Origin: Gemmatimonadota bacterium
Lineage (GTDB): Bacteria; Gemmatimonadota; Gemmatimonadetes; Longimicrobiales; Gaopeijiaceae
Direction of reading: 5' to 3'
NCBI GenBank assembly: GCA_015664885.1
Contig: DQPL01000019.1
Span: 1 to 64,000 of the forward strand
DNA length: 64,000 nt
The notes beneath the pieces were generated by a model. That model made no database searches and was not told the origin of the DNA. It saw only the letters and a list, made by a program, of their open reading frames with translations. A program made the position numbers and the translations under genes. Shown here one piece after another: positions 35,965 through 44,071 of this stretch (position 1 is the stretch's first letter; the number at the start of each line of letters is the position of its first letter).

Positions 35965-37239
35965 ATGAAGACCGCGATCATCGCCGGGTGTCGCACGCCG
36001 TTCGCACGCTCGGGCAGCGTCTTCGCTGACCTTACTGCGATCGAGCTCGGAAAGATCGCGGTGCGAGACGCGCTCGGCCGCAGCGGGTTGAAGGGCGAGC
36101 GCGTGGACCAGCTCATTTACGGCACCGTCGTGCACGATACACAAGCGCCGAACATCGCGCGTGAGGTCGGCCTCGCAGTCCTCCCGAAGACCGTGCCCGC
36201 CGTGACGGTCTCCCGAGCATGTTCCTCGGCGAACCAGGCGATCACGGACGCCGCCCAGATGATCGAAGTCGGTCAGGCCGAAGTCGTCGTCGCCGGCGGG
36301 GCGGAGTCGTTGTCGCACGTACCGATCACGGTGAGTGACAAGCTCTCGAAGACGCTCGTTATCGCGTCCAGGGGGAAAACGCTCGGGCAGCGCCTTTCTC
36401 TTTTCTCGTCCGTGCGTCCCAAAGACCTAATCCCGGTGACGCCTGCCATCGCGGAGCCGACCACGGGCGAAACGATGGGAGAGTCCGCCGAACGAATGGC
36501 GAAGGAGAACGGCATCTCCCGGGAGGACCAGGACGCGTGGGCACTTCGCTCCCATGAGCTGGCCGGCGCCGGGACGCAGGATGGAAGGCTAACCCGCGAG
36601 ATCACTCCAGTGTACTTGCCGCCGGGTTACGAGAAGGTCATCGACCGTGACAACGGTGTCCGCACCGACTCCTCGCTGGAGAAGCTCGCCAAGCTTCGGC
36701 CAGCTTTCGACCGTAGGTACGGCTCCGTGAGTGCGGGCAACTCGTCACCGCTCACCGACGGCGCGTCGGCTTTGGTACTGATGAACGCGGAGCTCGCGGC
36801 AGCCGAGGGCATCGACGCCATCGGGTACGTGCGTAGTTGGGCGTGGACAGCCTTGGATCCCGCTGGGCAGCTATTGCAGGGACCCGCATACGCGGCCCCG
36901 CTCGCCCTAGACCGTGCGGGACTCACCATGAAGGACATCGGCCTCATGGAGATGCACGAAGCGTTCGCCGCCCAGGTTCTGTCGAACCTTCAGGCGCTCT
37001 CATCCAAGCAGTTCGCTCGGGACGAGCTCGGCCGAAGCGACGCCGTTGGCCACCCGGATGTCGACGTCATCAATGTGATGGGAGGCTCGCTCGCGATCGG
37101 ACACCCCTTTGGCGCGACCGGAGGCCGAATCACCGTGACGCTCCTGAACGAGATGGCGCGGCGCGACGTCGAGTTCGGATTGATCACCGTGTGCGCGGCC
37201 GGAGGTATGGGCTTCGCGATGGTGGTGGAGCGCCGCTAG
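35965..37239 (+). CDS. Acetyl-CoA C-acyltransferase (thiolase, FadI/FadA-like)
   Basis: The enzyme splits 3-oxoacyl-CoA with CoA, the last step of fatty acid beta-oxidation. The 424-residue protein has the acyl-enzyme Cys in VTVSRACSSANQAI, NVMGGSLAIGHPFGATGGR with the catalytic His, and the second Cys in TVCAAGGMGFAM. An insertion around residues 115-170 resembles FadI and trifunctional-protein beta subunits. No fadJ-like partner is adjacent. Its stop overlaps that of the convergent thioesterase gene within CTAG at 37236-37239. Confidence 0.93.
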   Translation: MKTAIIAGCRTPFARSGSVFADLTAIELGKIAVRDALGRSGLKGERVDQLIYGTVVHDTQAPNIAREVGLAVLPKTVPAVTVSRACSSANQAITDAAQMIEVGQAEVVVAGGAESLSHVPITVSDKLSKTLVIASRGKTLGQRLSLFSSVRPKDLIPVTPAIAEPTTGETMGESAERMAKENGISREDQDAWALRSHELAGAGTQDGRLTREITPVYLPPGYEKVIDRDNGVRTDSSLEKLAKLRPAFDRRYGSVSAGNSSPLTDGASALVLMNAELAAAEGIDAIGYVRSWAWTALDPAGQLLQGPAYAAPLALDRAGLTMKDIGLMEMHEAFAAQVLSNLQALSSKQFARDELGRSDAVGHPDVDVINVMGGSLAIGHPFGATGGRITVTLLNEMARRDVEFGLITVCAAGGMGFAMVVERR

Positions 37240-37757
37240 GGGGCTGCCTTACCTCTGGGCCCCCTCTCCCGCTCGAGCTCACGGTCCAACAGCTCGCGCA
37301 CCTCGCGGCGCCTCTGGCCCTCCCGGTAGCGCCGGGCGTCCTCGGGCTCCGAAGTGTCGAGCCTGGGCACCTCGCACGGTCGGTGGTCACGGTCGATGGC
37401 GACGAAGGTCAGCAGACAACTCGTCGTATGTCGCTTCACACCCGAGAGTAGGTTCTCCGCTTCGACCCGAACACCGACCTCCATCGACGTGCGCCCGACG
37501 AAGTTGACTTGCGCCAAGCAGGTCACGAACTCGCCCGACTGGATGGGCTCCTTGAAATCGACACGATCGATCGAGACGGTGACGGAGGGATGCCCAGAGT
37601 GACGCATAGCGGCGACCGCAGCGGCGCGGTCGACCATGGAGAGCACCACTCCGCCGAAGACGTGCCCCAGGTTGTTCACTTGGTGGGGCATCATCAGCTC
37701 GGAGACCATCGTGGCCGAGTCGGCCGGCTTCCGGGGGCTCATCTTGGCGGCGTTCAT
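37236..37757 (-). CDS. Acyl-CoA thioesterase (hotdog fold)
   Basis: A 173-residue member of the cytosolic acyl-CoA hydrolase group. Family segments are MPHQVNNLGHVFGGVVLSMVD (Asn and His-Gly region with catalytic Asp) and RVDFKEPIQSGEFV, with VGRTSMEVGVRVEAEN. It frees CoA from acyl-CoA in the cytoplasm. The C-terminal 40 residues are Arg/Glu-rich and variable. Start overlaps the upstream gene's stop by ATGA; tail-to-tail with the thiolase gene. Confidence 0.9.
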   Translation of the reverse strand: MNAAKMSPRKPADSATMVSELMMPHQVNNLGHVFGGVVLSMVDRAAAVAAMRHSGHPSVTVSIDRVDFKEPIQSGEFVTCLAQVNFVGRTSMEVGVRVEAENLLSGVKRHTTSCLLTFVAIDRDHRPCEVPRLDTSEPEDARRYREGQRRREVRELLDRELERERGPRGKAAP

Positions 37758-38278
37758 GGCCGGACGAGCTGGTCGCCCGCAGCCGCGCGAATTCGCTCTT
37801 CGAGTCTTTGCGGATGATCGCTACCGACGTACAACTCGCGATCACCGGCCAGTCTCAAAGCGACCGCCCGGTCCCCGCGCGCCGTCCAGGCCCTCTTCTT
37901 GCCGAATCCACGAATGCCCCATCCCCCGAATTCCCGGATGGGGTGGTACTGAACGGAAGCGAGCTCAATGATATCGACGTACGGCACCTTCGTGCGCAGG
38001 AGGGGCGTCGAACCGAGGTGGATGAAGAGCTGGGTCTCCTGCACGAGCACGGTGAGGCCGCCAAGCACGAACTTCGCGGCTACGATGACCGCCACGATCG
38101 AACCGACGATCGCCAGCCGCGTCCCGAAACCCAGGTCTGTGTCCCAGCCCGCCAGCAATGGGTAGCACGGCACGATGATGGCACCCCAGAGGATGGCATT
38201 CACCCAACCCGGCCAGGGCGTCACTTCGGTGTAGCTGGTCTCTTCTTCCACTATGCTAGTCTCACGAAAGCCGGCCAC
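37754..38278 (-). CDS. Membrane protein with PH-like domain, unknown function
   Basis: The 174-residue product has two hydrophobic segments (about residues 24-46 and 52-74) followed by a cytoplasmic, PH-like beta domain with VPYVDIIELASVQYHPIREFGGWG. That arrangement recurs in small uncharacterised bacterial proteins. GTG start at 38278. Coupled to the thioesterase gene by ATGA. No catalytic motif. Confidence 0.7.
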   Translation of the reverse strand: MAGFRETSIVEEETSYTEVTPWPGWVNAILWGAIIVPCYPLLAGWDTDLGFGTRLAIVGSIVAVIVAAKFVLGGLTVLVQETQLFIHLGSTPLLRTKVPYVDIIELASVQYHPIREFGGWGIRGFGKKRAWTARGDRAVALRLAGDRELYVGSDHPQRLEERIRAAAGDQLVRP

Positions 38279-38401
38279 GGCACACCTATTGGGCCACGTT
38301 CGGGTCGTTGGTTGCCATATACGGTTGCTTCGTCCGGGCTCTTCCGCCAGACTCGGCGCCGAGCACCTGAAGCGCGACGCCGCCTCCTTCGCGGAGACAT
38401 C

Positions 38402-39883
38402 TTGGACGACACTTCCGCCCCCACCACCTATCGGAGGGCCCAGCGCCTCGGATTGATCGGCGGTGCTCTCGTATTTGTCGTACTCCTACTGCTCCCGCCT
38501 CCGGGAGGTCTGACCGAAGTTGGGTGGCGCACCGCGGCAGTCGCGATCCTGATGGCGATCTGGTGGATGACCGAAGCGATTCCCATTCCCGCCACCGCAA
38601 TCCTGCCGCTCGGGCTCTTCCCGATGCTCGGAGTGCTCGACGCTCCGAACGCGAGCGCCCCCTACGCGAACGAGCTTATTTTTCTCTTCATGGGCGGCTT
38701 CTTCCTCGCGGTCACGATGGAGAAGTGGGGGCTGCATAAGCGCATCGCGCTTCGGATTCTGGCGTGGGTGGGCACCAGCCCGAATCGCCTGGTGCTCGGA
38801 TTCATGCTCGCGACCGCGTTCTTGTCGATGTGGATCAGCAATACCGCCACCACCGCAATGATGCTGCCCATCGCGCTCGCGGTGGGCGAGATGTTCCGAC
38901 CCGAAGACCAGAAGGGCCCCTACCAGTTCGGAATCGCGCTCATGCTGGGCGTCGCGTACGCGGCATCGATCGGAGGCGTTTCGACGCTCATCGGCACGCC
39001 CCCGAACGCGGTACTCGCCGGAGCGGCGAACGAGCTCCTGGGTACGGAAATCGGCTTCGTCGAGTGGATGGGAGTCGGGCTGCCTCTGACCGCGGTGATG
39101 CTCCCGCTGACCTGGATCTTGCTCACGCGCTTCCTGTATCCGCCGGGCAACCTTTCGGGGGACGCCGCGAACATCATCGACGGCGAACGCAAGGGACTCG
39201 GCTCGATGAGCCGCGGTGAGAAGCTGACCGCAGTGGTGTTCTGCCTGACCGCTTTCGCTTGGGTGATGCGCTCCGAAAAGACCTTTGGCAGCGTGACGAT
39301 CCCGGGGCTCCAGACCATCTCTCCGAACATCCGCGATTCGACGATCGCCATGACCGCAGCCGCGGTGCTCTTCTTGCTCCCGGTGAATTGGCGGAAAGGC
39401 GAGTTCGCCCTGGACTGGCGCACTGCAAGACGCATCCCCTGGGGGGTGTTGGTGCTGTTCGGAGGCGGACTGTCCTTGGCGCGCGCGATGGATCAGTCGG
39501 GTCTCGCAGCCTGGATCGGTGGCGTCGTTGCATCGCTGGACACAGTACCAGTGATCGTGATCATCGCGGTGGTCGCGACGCTGGTCATCTTCCTCACGGA
39601 AGTGACGTCCAACACCGCGACCTCGACCATGGCGATGCCGATCATGGCCGGTGCCGCCATGGGGCTGGGAATGGAGCCACTGCTCGTCATGACGACCGCC
39701 GGGCTCGCCGCGTCGATGGCATTCATGCTCCCCGTCGCGACCCCCCCGAACGCCATCGTCTTCGCGTCGGGCTACATCACGATTCCGCAGATGAGCCGCG
39801 CCGGCATATGGCTCAACATCTTGGCGATCGTTCTCATAACGACCGTCGCTACGCTGCTGATTCCGATCGTTTTGATTGGCTAG
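38402..39883 (+). CDS. DASS-family (SLC13) sodium/dicarboxylate transporter
   Basis: The TTG at 38402 follows GGAG by five bases and gives 493 residues, the normal size; the frame is open far upstream but unlike the family. About eleven to twelve hydrophobic segments are seen. Both sodium/substrate signature loops are present: WISNTATTAMMLPIALAVGE and FLTEVTSNTATSTMAMPIMA, plus GGVSTLIGTPPNAV. It should import C4-dicarboxylates or citrate-like anions with sodium ions. The following gene starts eight bases later. Confidence 0.93.
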   Translation: MDDTSAPTTYRRAQRLGLIGGALVFVVLLLLPPPGGLTEVGWRTAAVAILMAIWWMTEAIPIPATAILPLGLFPMLGVLDAPNASAPYANELIFLFMGGFFLAVTMEKWGLHKRIALRILAWVGTSPNRLVLGFMLATAFLSMWISNTATTAMMLPIALAVGEMFRPEDQKGPYQFGIALMLGVAYAASIGGVSTLIGTPPNAVLAGAANELLGTEIGFVEWMGVGLPLTAVMLPLTWILLTRFLYPPGNLSGDAANIIDGERKGLGSMSRGEKLTAVVFCLTAFAWVMRSEKTFGSVTIPGLQTISPNIRDSTIAMTAAAVLFLLPVNWRKGEFALDWRTARRIPWGVLVLFGGGLSLARAMDQSGLAAWIGGVVASLDTVPVIVIIAVVATLVIFLTEVTSNTATSTMAMPIMAGAAMGLGMEPLLVMTTAGLAASMAFMLPVATPPNAIVFASGYITIPQMSRAGIWLNILAIVLITTVATLLIPIVLIG

Positions 39884-39891
39884 GGGGACGG

Positions 39892-40380
39892 ATGCAACCA
39901 CGGAGAAGGGCCCTTGCACTTTCGGCGTTGGTGCTCACGGCGACCATCTGTACCGCGCCCGAACTGTGCGCTCAGGACGGCAAGGCAGCGGTGGAGACCG
40001 CGATAATGCGGGTGTTCGAGGGCATGCACACCGCCAACCCCGACATGGTGCGCGCGGTCTTTGCTCCGGACGCGCGCTTCGCGGTGATCTCCGCGAGCAA
40101 CGGGCCGGCAGTTATCGCTGCGCAGACCGTCGACGGGTGGATCGAGGCCATCGGCGGCTCCGAAGGCCGCTGGGACGAACAGGTGTACGACCTCGACATC
40201 AACGTCGACGGCGACATGGCGTCCGCCTGGGTACCGTACACCTTCTACCTCGACGGCGCCGTTCGGCACTGCGGCATCAATTCGATCGAGCTGCTGCGCG
40301 ACGCCAAGGGGTGGAGGATTACGCAGCTCTCCGACACACGCCGGACTGAGAACTGTCCGGACCCGCTCGGCGGGCGTTAG
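39892..40380 (+). CDS. Secreted NTF2/SnoaL-like domain protein
   Basis: The 162-residue product has a signal peptide ending around LCAQDG and then one SnoaL/NTF2-like cone-shaped domain, with AIMRVFEGMHTANPDMVRAVF and DMASAWVPYTFYLDGA. GGGGGAC precedes the ATG at 39892. Such domains bind small hydrophobic molecules; some are enzymes. The closest group is putative lumazine-binding/DUF4440-like proteins, function unknown. It is probably co-transcribed with the DASS transporter gene. Confidence 0.8.
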   Translation: MQPRRRALALSALVLTATICTAPELCAQDGKAAVETAIMRVFEGMHTANPDMVRAVFAPDARFAVISASNGPAVIAAQTVDGWIEAIGGSEGRWDEQVYDLDINVDGDMASAWVPYTFYLDGAVRHCGINSIELLRDAKGWRITQLSDTRRTENCPDPLGGR

Positions 40381-40413
40381 TCCGGCAGCAGCCTCAGTGC
40401 TTCAGTGGTAGGG

Positions 40414-40839
40414 TTACTCGCCGCTGGCCACATACCGATCAATGGCGGTCCGTAGTGACTCGAGAATCCAGGCACGCCTCTCGTCGTCGGTCTCCAATAG
40501 CGTAGCGCGAAATCCGTGGTGGGCGCACTGGAAGCCGGTCAGCGGCACGACCACGATACCGGTCGCCCCCATGAGGTAGTACACGAAGCGCTTGTCCGGC
40601 TGCACGCCTTCCACCATTCACTCTATAGTCGCCCGGATGCCGGTGTCGGCGATATCCAGGACTTGATCGTTACCAAGGACGCCGTCCTTGAACATCACCG
40701 TGAAATAGAACGCCCCGCTCGGCTTGTTCAGGATGATGTGCTCGCAGCCCTCGAAGGCCGCTACCATCTCATCAGCCCGCTCGGAGAACATCTGCTCTCG
40801 CGCGGCCAGGTGGTCCGGGTACCTGTCGTCGCCCATCAC
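40414..40839 (-). pseudogene. C-terminal relic of a PLP aminotransferase, with an in-frame stop
   Basis: Read on the minus strand, this 142-codon piece resembles the last third of a class I/II aminotransferase: KPSGAFYFTVMFKDGVL, then a TGA at 40618-40620, then PDKRFVYYLMGATGIVVVPL and HGFRATLLETDDERRAWILE, where the Arg would bind the substrate carboxylate. The frame stops again just upstream of 40865, so the first two thirds, including the PLP lysine, are gone. The in-frame TGA is one base from TGG. Dead gene fragment; assignment to the family rests on pattern memory. Confidence 0.6.
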
Positions 40840-40842
40840 GAG

Positions 40843-42024
40843 ATGTTGATCTTCGTGCTCTCACTCCTCACCGCATGTGGAGACGAGGAGCCGCTCGCAC
40901 CAGACACGGAAGACCCGGAAGTCACGGAGAACGTCGGCACCTTCGAGCCCATGAGCACGGGGTCTTCGCATACGTGCGGCATCAACACCGACCATATTCT
41001 CTACTGCTGGGGCTGCAGCCACTGGGGCCAGCTCGGCGGCTCAAGGGAACCTCCGCCGGACACGCACCCGTCAAAGGCGGGCTCACCTTCGCCTCGGTGA
41101 CGGCCGCGTAGGTTAGCACGTGCGGCGTTACCACAAGCGGCGCTGCGTACTGCTGGGGTCGTAACCCCGATGGGCAGCTTGGCAATGGTACGAGCACCGC
41201 CAGAGTCACGCCCACGCCCGTCTCGGGCGGGCTCACCTTCGAGTCGGTGAGTTTGGGGGACGATCACGCCTGCGGGATAACCATGGACGGGGCGTCTTAT
41301 TGCTGGGGTCGGAATGACAGTGGGCAGCTCGGCACGAACCTCGTCGCCGAGACGTGCATGTCCGGCGTGAGTCGTCCCTGTGGCACCACGCCCGTGGCCG
41401 TCTCCGGGGGGCTTTCCTTTGTTTCGTTGGACGTCGGTGCCTCTGTCACCTGCGCTCTCACTGCCGGTGGCGCGGCCTACTGCTGAGGGAGTGGCAATGA
41501 GGGAACGCTTGGCCACGGCTCAACAACCGATAGTAGCAGGCCCGTGCCCGTCTCTGGTGGGCTCACCTTCGCCTCGATTTCGGTAGGCTTCTGGTCTGCT
41601 GCCTGCGGCCTCACGCCCGGTGGCGAGGCCTATTGTTGGGGCAACAACCAATTCGGGAAACTTGGCACCGGGACGACCAGCGATAACACGGTACCCGTGG
41701 CCGTCACGGGCGGGGCATACCTTCACCTCGGTGAGCGGAGGCGGGGATCACATGTGCGGCCTCACAGCCAGCGGCGAAGCCTACTGTTGGGGCTTCAACC
41801 GCTGGGGCCAGCTCGGTGATGGCACGACCACCGATAAAAGCACGCCCGTGGCCGTCGCCGGCGGGCTCCAGTTCGCGTCTTTGTGGGCGGGTGGGCGGCG
41901 CACCTGCGGCGTCACCACCAGCGGTACGGCATACTGCTGGGGCGAAAATAGGTACGCGCTCGGCGACGGCACCGGCATCAACCGAACTACCCCGACGCCA
42001 GTGCTGTGGCAGTCGCCACCCTGA
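40843..42024 (+). pseudogene. RCC1-repeat lipoprotein, heavily disrupted
   Basis: ATG 40843 gives a lipoprotein signal (IFVLSLLTACGDEEP) and then RCC1-type propeller repeats, each with a CGI/CGV...YCWG...GQLG core. At least five are readable, for example AYCWGRNPDGQLGNGTST and EAYCWGFNRWGQLGDGTTTD. The frame shifts near 41040 and again in a G run at about 41712-41715, and two stops interrupt it: TAG 41109-41111 and TGA 41484-41486 (YCWG becoming YC-stop-G). RCC1-like proteins fold as seven-bladed propellers and act in binding. Clearly not functional. Confidence 0.82.
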
Positions 42025-42075
42025 CCCGCCCAGGTCGAGAGTGTGACGTTGTGCAGCCGAATTGACTAGGCGCCG

Positions 42076-43062
42076 TCATGCAGCCCCCAACTTCTCCAAC
42101 GCCCGCCGCACGTACACCGGCACCATCGCGCGTCGCCACTCGTGATCGACGATCATGTTCTCGAGCGGATGACACTGTTTGTGCGCTCGCTCGGCGAGCT
42201 CGTCCACGACTTGGTCGTCGAGCCGACGACCGACCGCGACGTCACCCCAGCCCGTGAGCACGTGCGGTCGCGAGCCTAGCGCGGTGACCACGCCTTCGAT
42301 GGATCGCACCGTGCCGTCCCCGTCCAGGTCGGCGGCGATTGCCACGGTAAGCAACGGAAAGTCGATCGACTTGCGAACCCGCAGCTTTGCATACGCCTGC
42401 TTGCGCTCAGCGGAGGCCAAGGGGATGCGCAGCTCGGTTACGATTTCGTCCGGCGCACGCCGTGAGTTTACGATGCCATCCGCTACGAAGAAGTCGCGCA
42501 CCGGCACGCTTCGTTGACCGTCCGGTCCAACGAGCGTCGCTACCGCGTCGAGCGTCATGAGCACCGGTGGGGTGTCCGCTGAGTGGGCGGCGACGCACTT
42601 CTTGCCGACCCTGATGACGTGGCAGACATCCCCATCCTTCTTGAGGCAATAGCCCAGGGCCTCCCGCCAGAAGGCGGTCTGGTTGTAGTATGTGCAGCGC
42701 GTATCGAGGCACAGGTTGCCCCCGATGGTCCCAGAGTTCCGGAGCTGCGGTCCTGCTATGTGGCCGGCCGCGTCAGCCAGAGCCGGAAATCGGTTGAGGA
42801 CCTCAGGGTTGCTCGCCACATGCGAGATGGTCTCGGCGGCCCCAATCCGCAGGTGACCGTCGTCGATGCGCACGCCCCGCAGTTCCTCGATCCCCTTGAG
42901 CGCCACGAGATGACCCGGCTCGAAGAGGCGGTGCTTCATGTTCGGGATCAGGTCCGTGCCACCGGCCACGAACATCGCGTCGCCGGCGTGTTCTCCCATG
43001 ACTTCGATCGCCTGCGCAACCGTGGCAGGCCTGTGGTAGCGGAACGGTGGCAGCCTCAGCAT
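42076..43062 (-). CDS. Molybdenum hydroxylase FAD subunit with extra [4Fe-4S] insert (HcrB-like)
   Basis: This 328-residue FAD subunit of the xanthine-oxidase family has FVAGGTDLIP and NSGTIGGNLC for FAD binding. It carries an insertion that ordinary CoxM/XdhB subunits lack, with cysteines 123, 139, 147 and 156 (spacings 16, 8, 9), in TRCTYYNQTAFW and GYCLKKDGDVCHV. From memory the same spacing binds a [4Fe-4S] cluster in the beta subunit of 4-hydroxybenzoyl-CoA reductase. The subunit passes electrons between FAD and that cluster. It ends the minus-strand run 46518-42076. Confidence 0.88.
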   Translation of the reverse strand: MLRLPPFRYHRPATVAQAIEVMGEHAGDAMFVAGGTDLIPNMKHRLFEPGHLVALKGIEELRGVRIDDGHLRIGAAETISHVASNPEVLNRFPALADAAGHIAGPQLRNSGTIGGNLCLDTRCTYYNQTAFWREALGYCLKKDGDVCHVIRVGKKCVAAHSADTPPVLMTLDAVATLVGPDGQRSVPVRDFFVADGIVNSRRAPDEIVTELRIPLASAERKQAYAKLRVRKSIDFPLLTVAIAADLDGDGTVRSIEGVVTALGSRPHVLTGWGDVAVGRRLDDQVVDELAERAHKQCHPLENMIVDHEWRRAMVPVYVRRALEKLGAA

Positions 43063-43063
43063 T

Positions 43064-44071
43064 TCACCGCTCCAGCTCCGGCGCGGCCAAGGGCCGCCCG
43101 ACCATGATCCCGTCCTGCCCGCTGATGCGCTTTATACGGTCCGCGAGTGACACTTCGCTGATCTGTACCGCCTCCCCCACTAGCGGCGCGTGCAGCAAGT
43201 GGAGTGTGTCGTCGACCCAAAGCGCGAGGCCGGTGTGAGCGATATCGAGCCCAGGCACGGTGCTGGTGGCGGCAATGATATCTCCATTCCGGATTCTCCC
43301 TGCCACTTCCTCGATGCGGTCCTCAGGCACATAGTAACGCCCGGCTTCACTGAGCCGCTGCTCGGTCTGCCTCACGAGCACTACGAAGGACGGGTCGGCG
43401 AGCTGCCTGTAGGAATCCGTATGCGCGGTCATGAAGTCGACGGGTTCGGTGTCGCGCGTGCCGCCCAACTCGCGGCTGATGTCACGCAGGAGACCCCGCC
43501 TATCGTTCTCGCCGATCCAGTCCGAGAAATAGTGCAGACGACTCGAGTATCCGTCGATCGTGCCTGCGCGGTAGCGCACACTCCTGAGCAGCGACTCGTA
43601 CCGGTCCTCGGTTAGCGGGCGATTGGCGAGCGTTTGCGTCGCGTCAGCCCCAAACGCGCCACCGATCGTGCGCACGAAGCTCGAGAGCGCCCAAACGTTC
43701 TCGACGAACGTGACGCAGTCGAGGCCCTGGAAGTTGATCACGAGCCGTTCTGGTCCTTCGACCTCGAGCGTGCCAGGCACGTAGGCCGAGCCCACCAAGG
43801 AACGGCCGATCTCCGCCATGGCGGCGCCGAGCGGAAGCGTGTCGAGTCGTTGCTCGAACGCCCACCGCACCTTGGACTCGAAGACGGTCCAGTCCTCTTC
43901 GGCCCACGCAGAGGCGGCGGTGACCGTCATCTCGTCACCAGGCGCGACAGCCACGGGTGGACGGTGCGGCTCGAAAGGCGACCAGAGAGCCGCCACGATG
44001 ACGATCCCCACCAGGGCCAGCGGACCAAGCAGGGCCCGATACTTAACCAGGCCGGCCAGTGCCTCCTTCAT
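43064..44071 (-). CDS. DUF1460 (amidase-like) membrane-anchored protein
   Basis: Start at 44071, overlapping the large Mo subunit's stop (ATGA), gives 335 residues. One N-terminal hydrophobic segment (about 12-30) anchors a periplasmic DUF1460 domain: the probable nucleophile is Cys in NFQGLDCVTFVEN, with His in GLDIAHTGLALW completing an NlpC/P60-like pair. DUF1460 enzymes are linked to N-acetylmuramoyl-alanine amidase or peptide cleavage. Its place between two Mo-enzyme subunit genes is unusual. One base separates it from the FAD subunit gene. Confidence 0.87.
   Translation of the reverse strand: MKEALAGLVKYRALLGPLALVGIVIVAALWSPFEPHRPPVAVAPGDEMTVTAASAWAEEDWTVFESKVRWAFEQRLDTLPLGAAMAEIGRSLVGSAYVPGTLEVEGPERLVINFQGLDCVTFVENVWALSSFVRTIGGAFGADATQTLANRPLTEDRYESLLRSVRYRAGTIDGYSSRLHYFSDWIGENDRRGLLRDISRELGGTRDTEPVDFMTAHTDSYRQLADPSFVVLVRQTEQRLSEAGRYYVPEDRIEEVAGRIRNGDIIAATSTVPGLDIAHTGLALWVDDTLHLLHAPLVGEAVQISEVSLADRIKRISGQDGIMVGRPLAAPELER

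Noticed and set aside
38486-39919. Long minus-strand open frame of 477 codons opposite the DASS transporter
   Set aside because: It is the antisense of a clear SLC13 gene, has His/Glu/Arg-rich non-globular composition and no motif or ribosome site.
22260-41486. Possible stop-codon reassignment, because five in-frame stops interrupt family-like sequences
   Set aside because: The stops are TAG, TAA and TGA in different genes, and all intact genes use the same codons to terminate; several genes also have frameshifts or truncation. Decay or sequence error explains it better.
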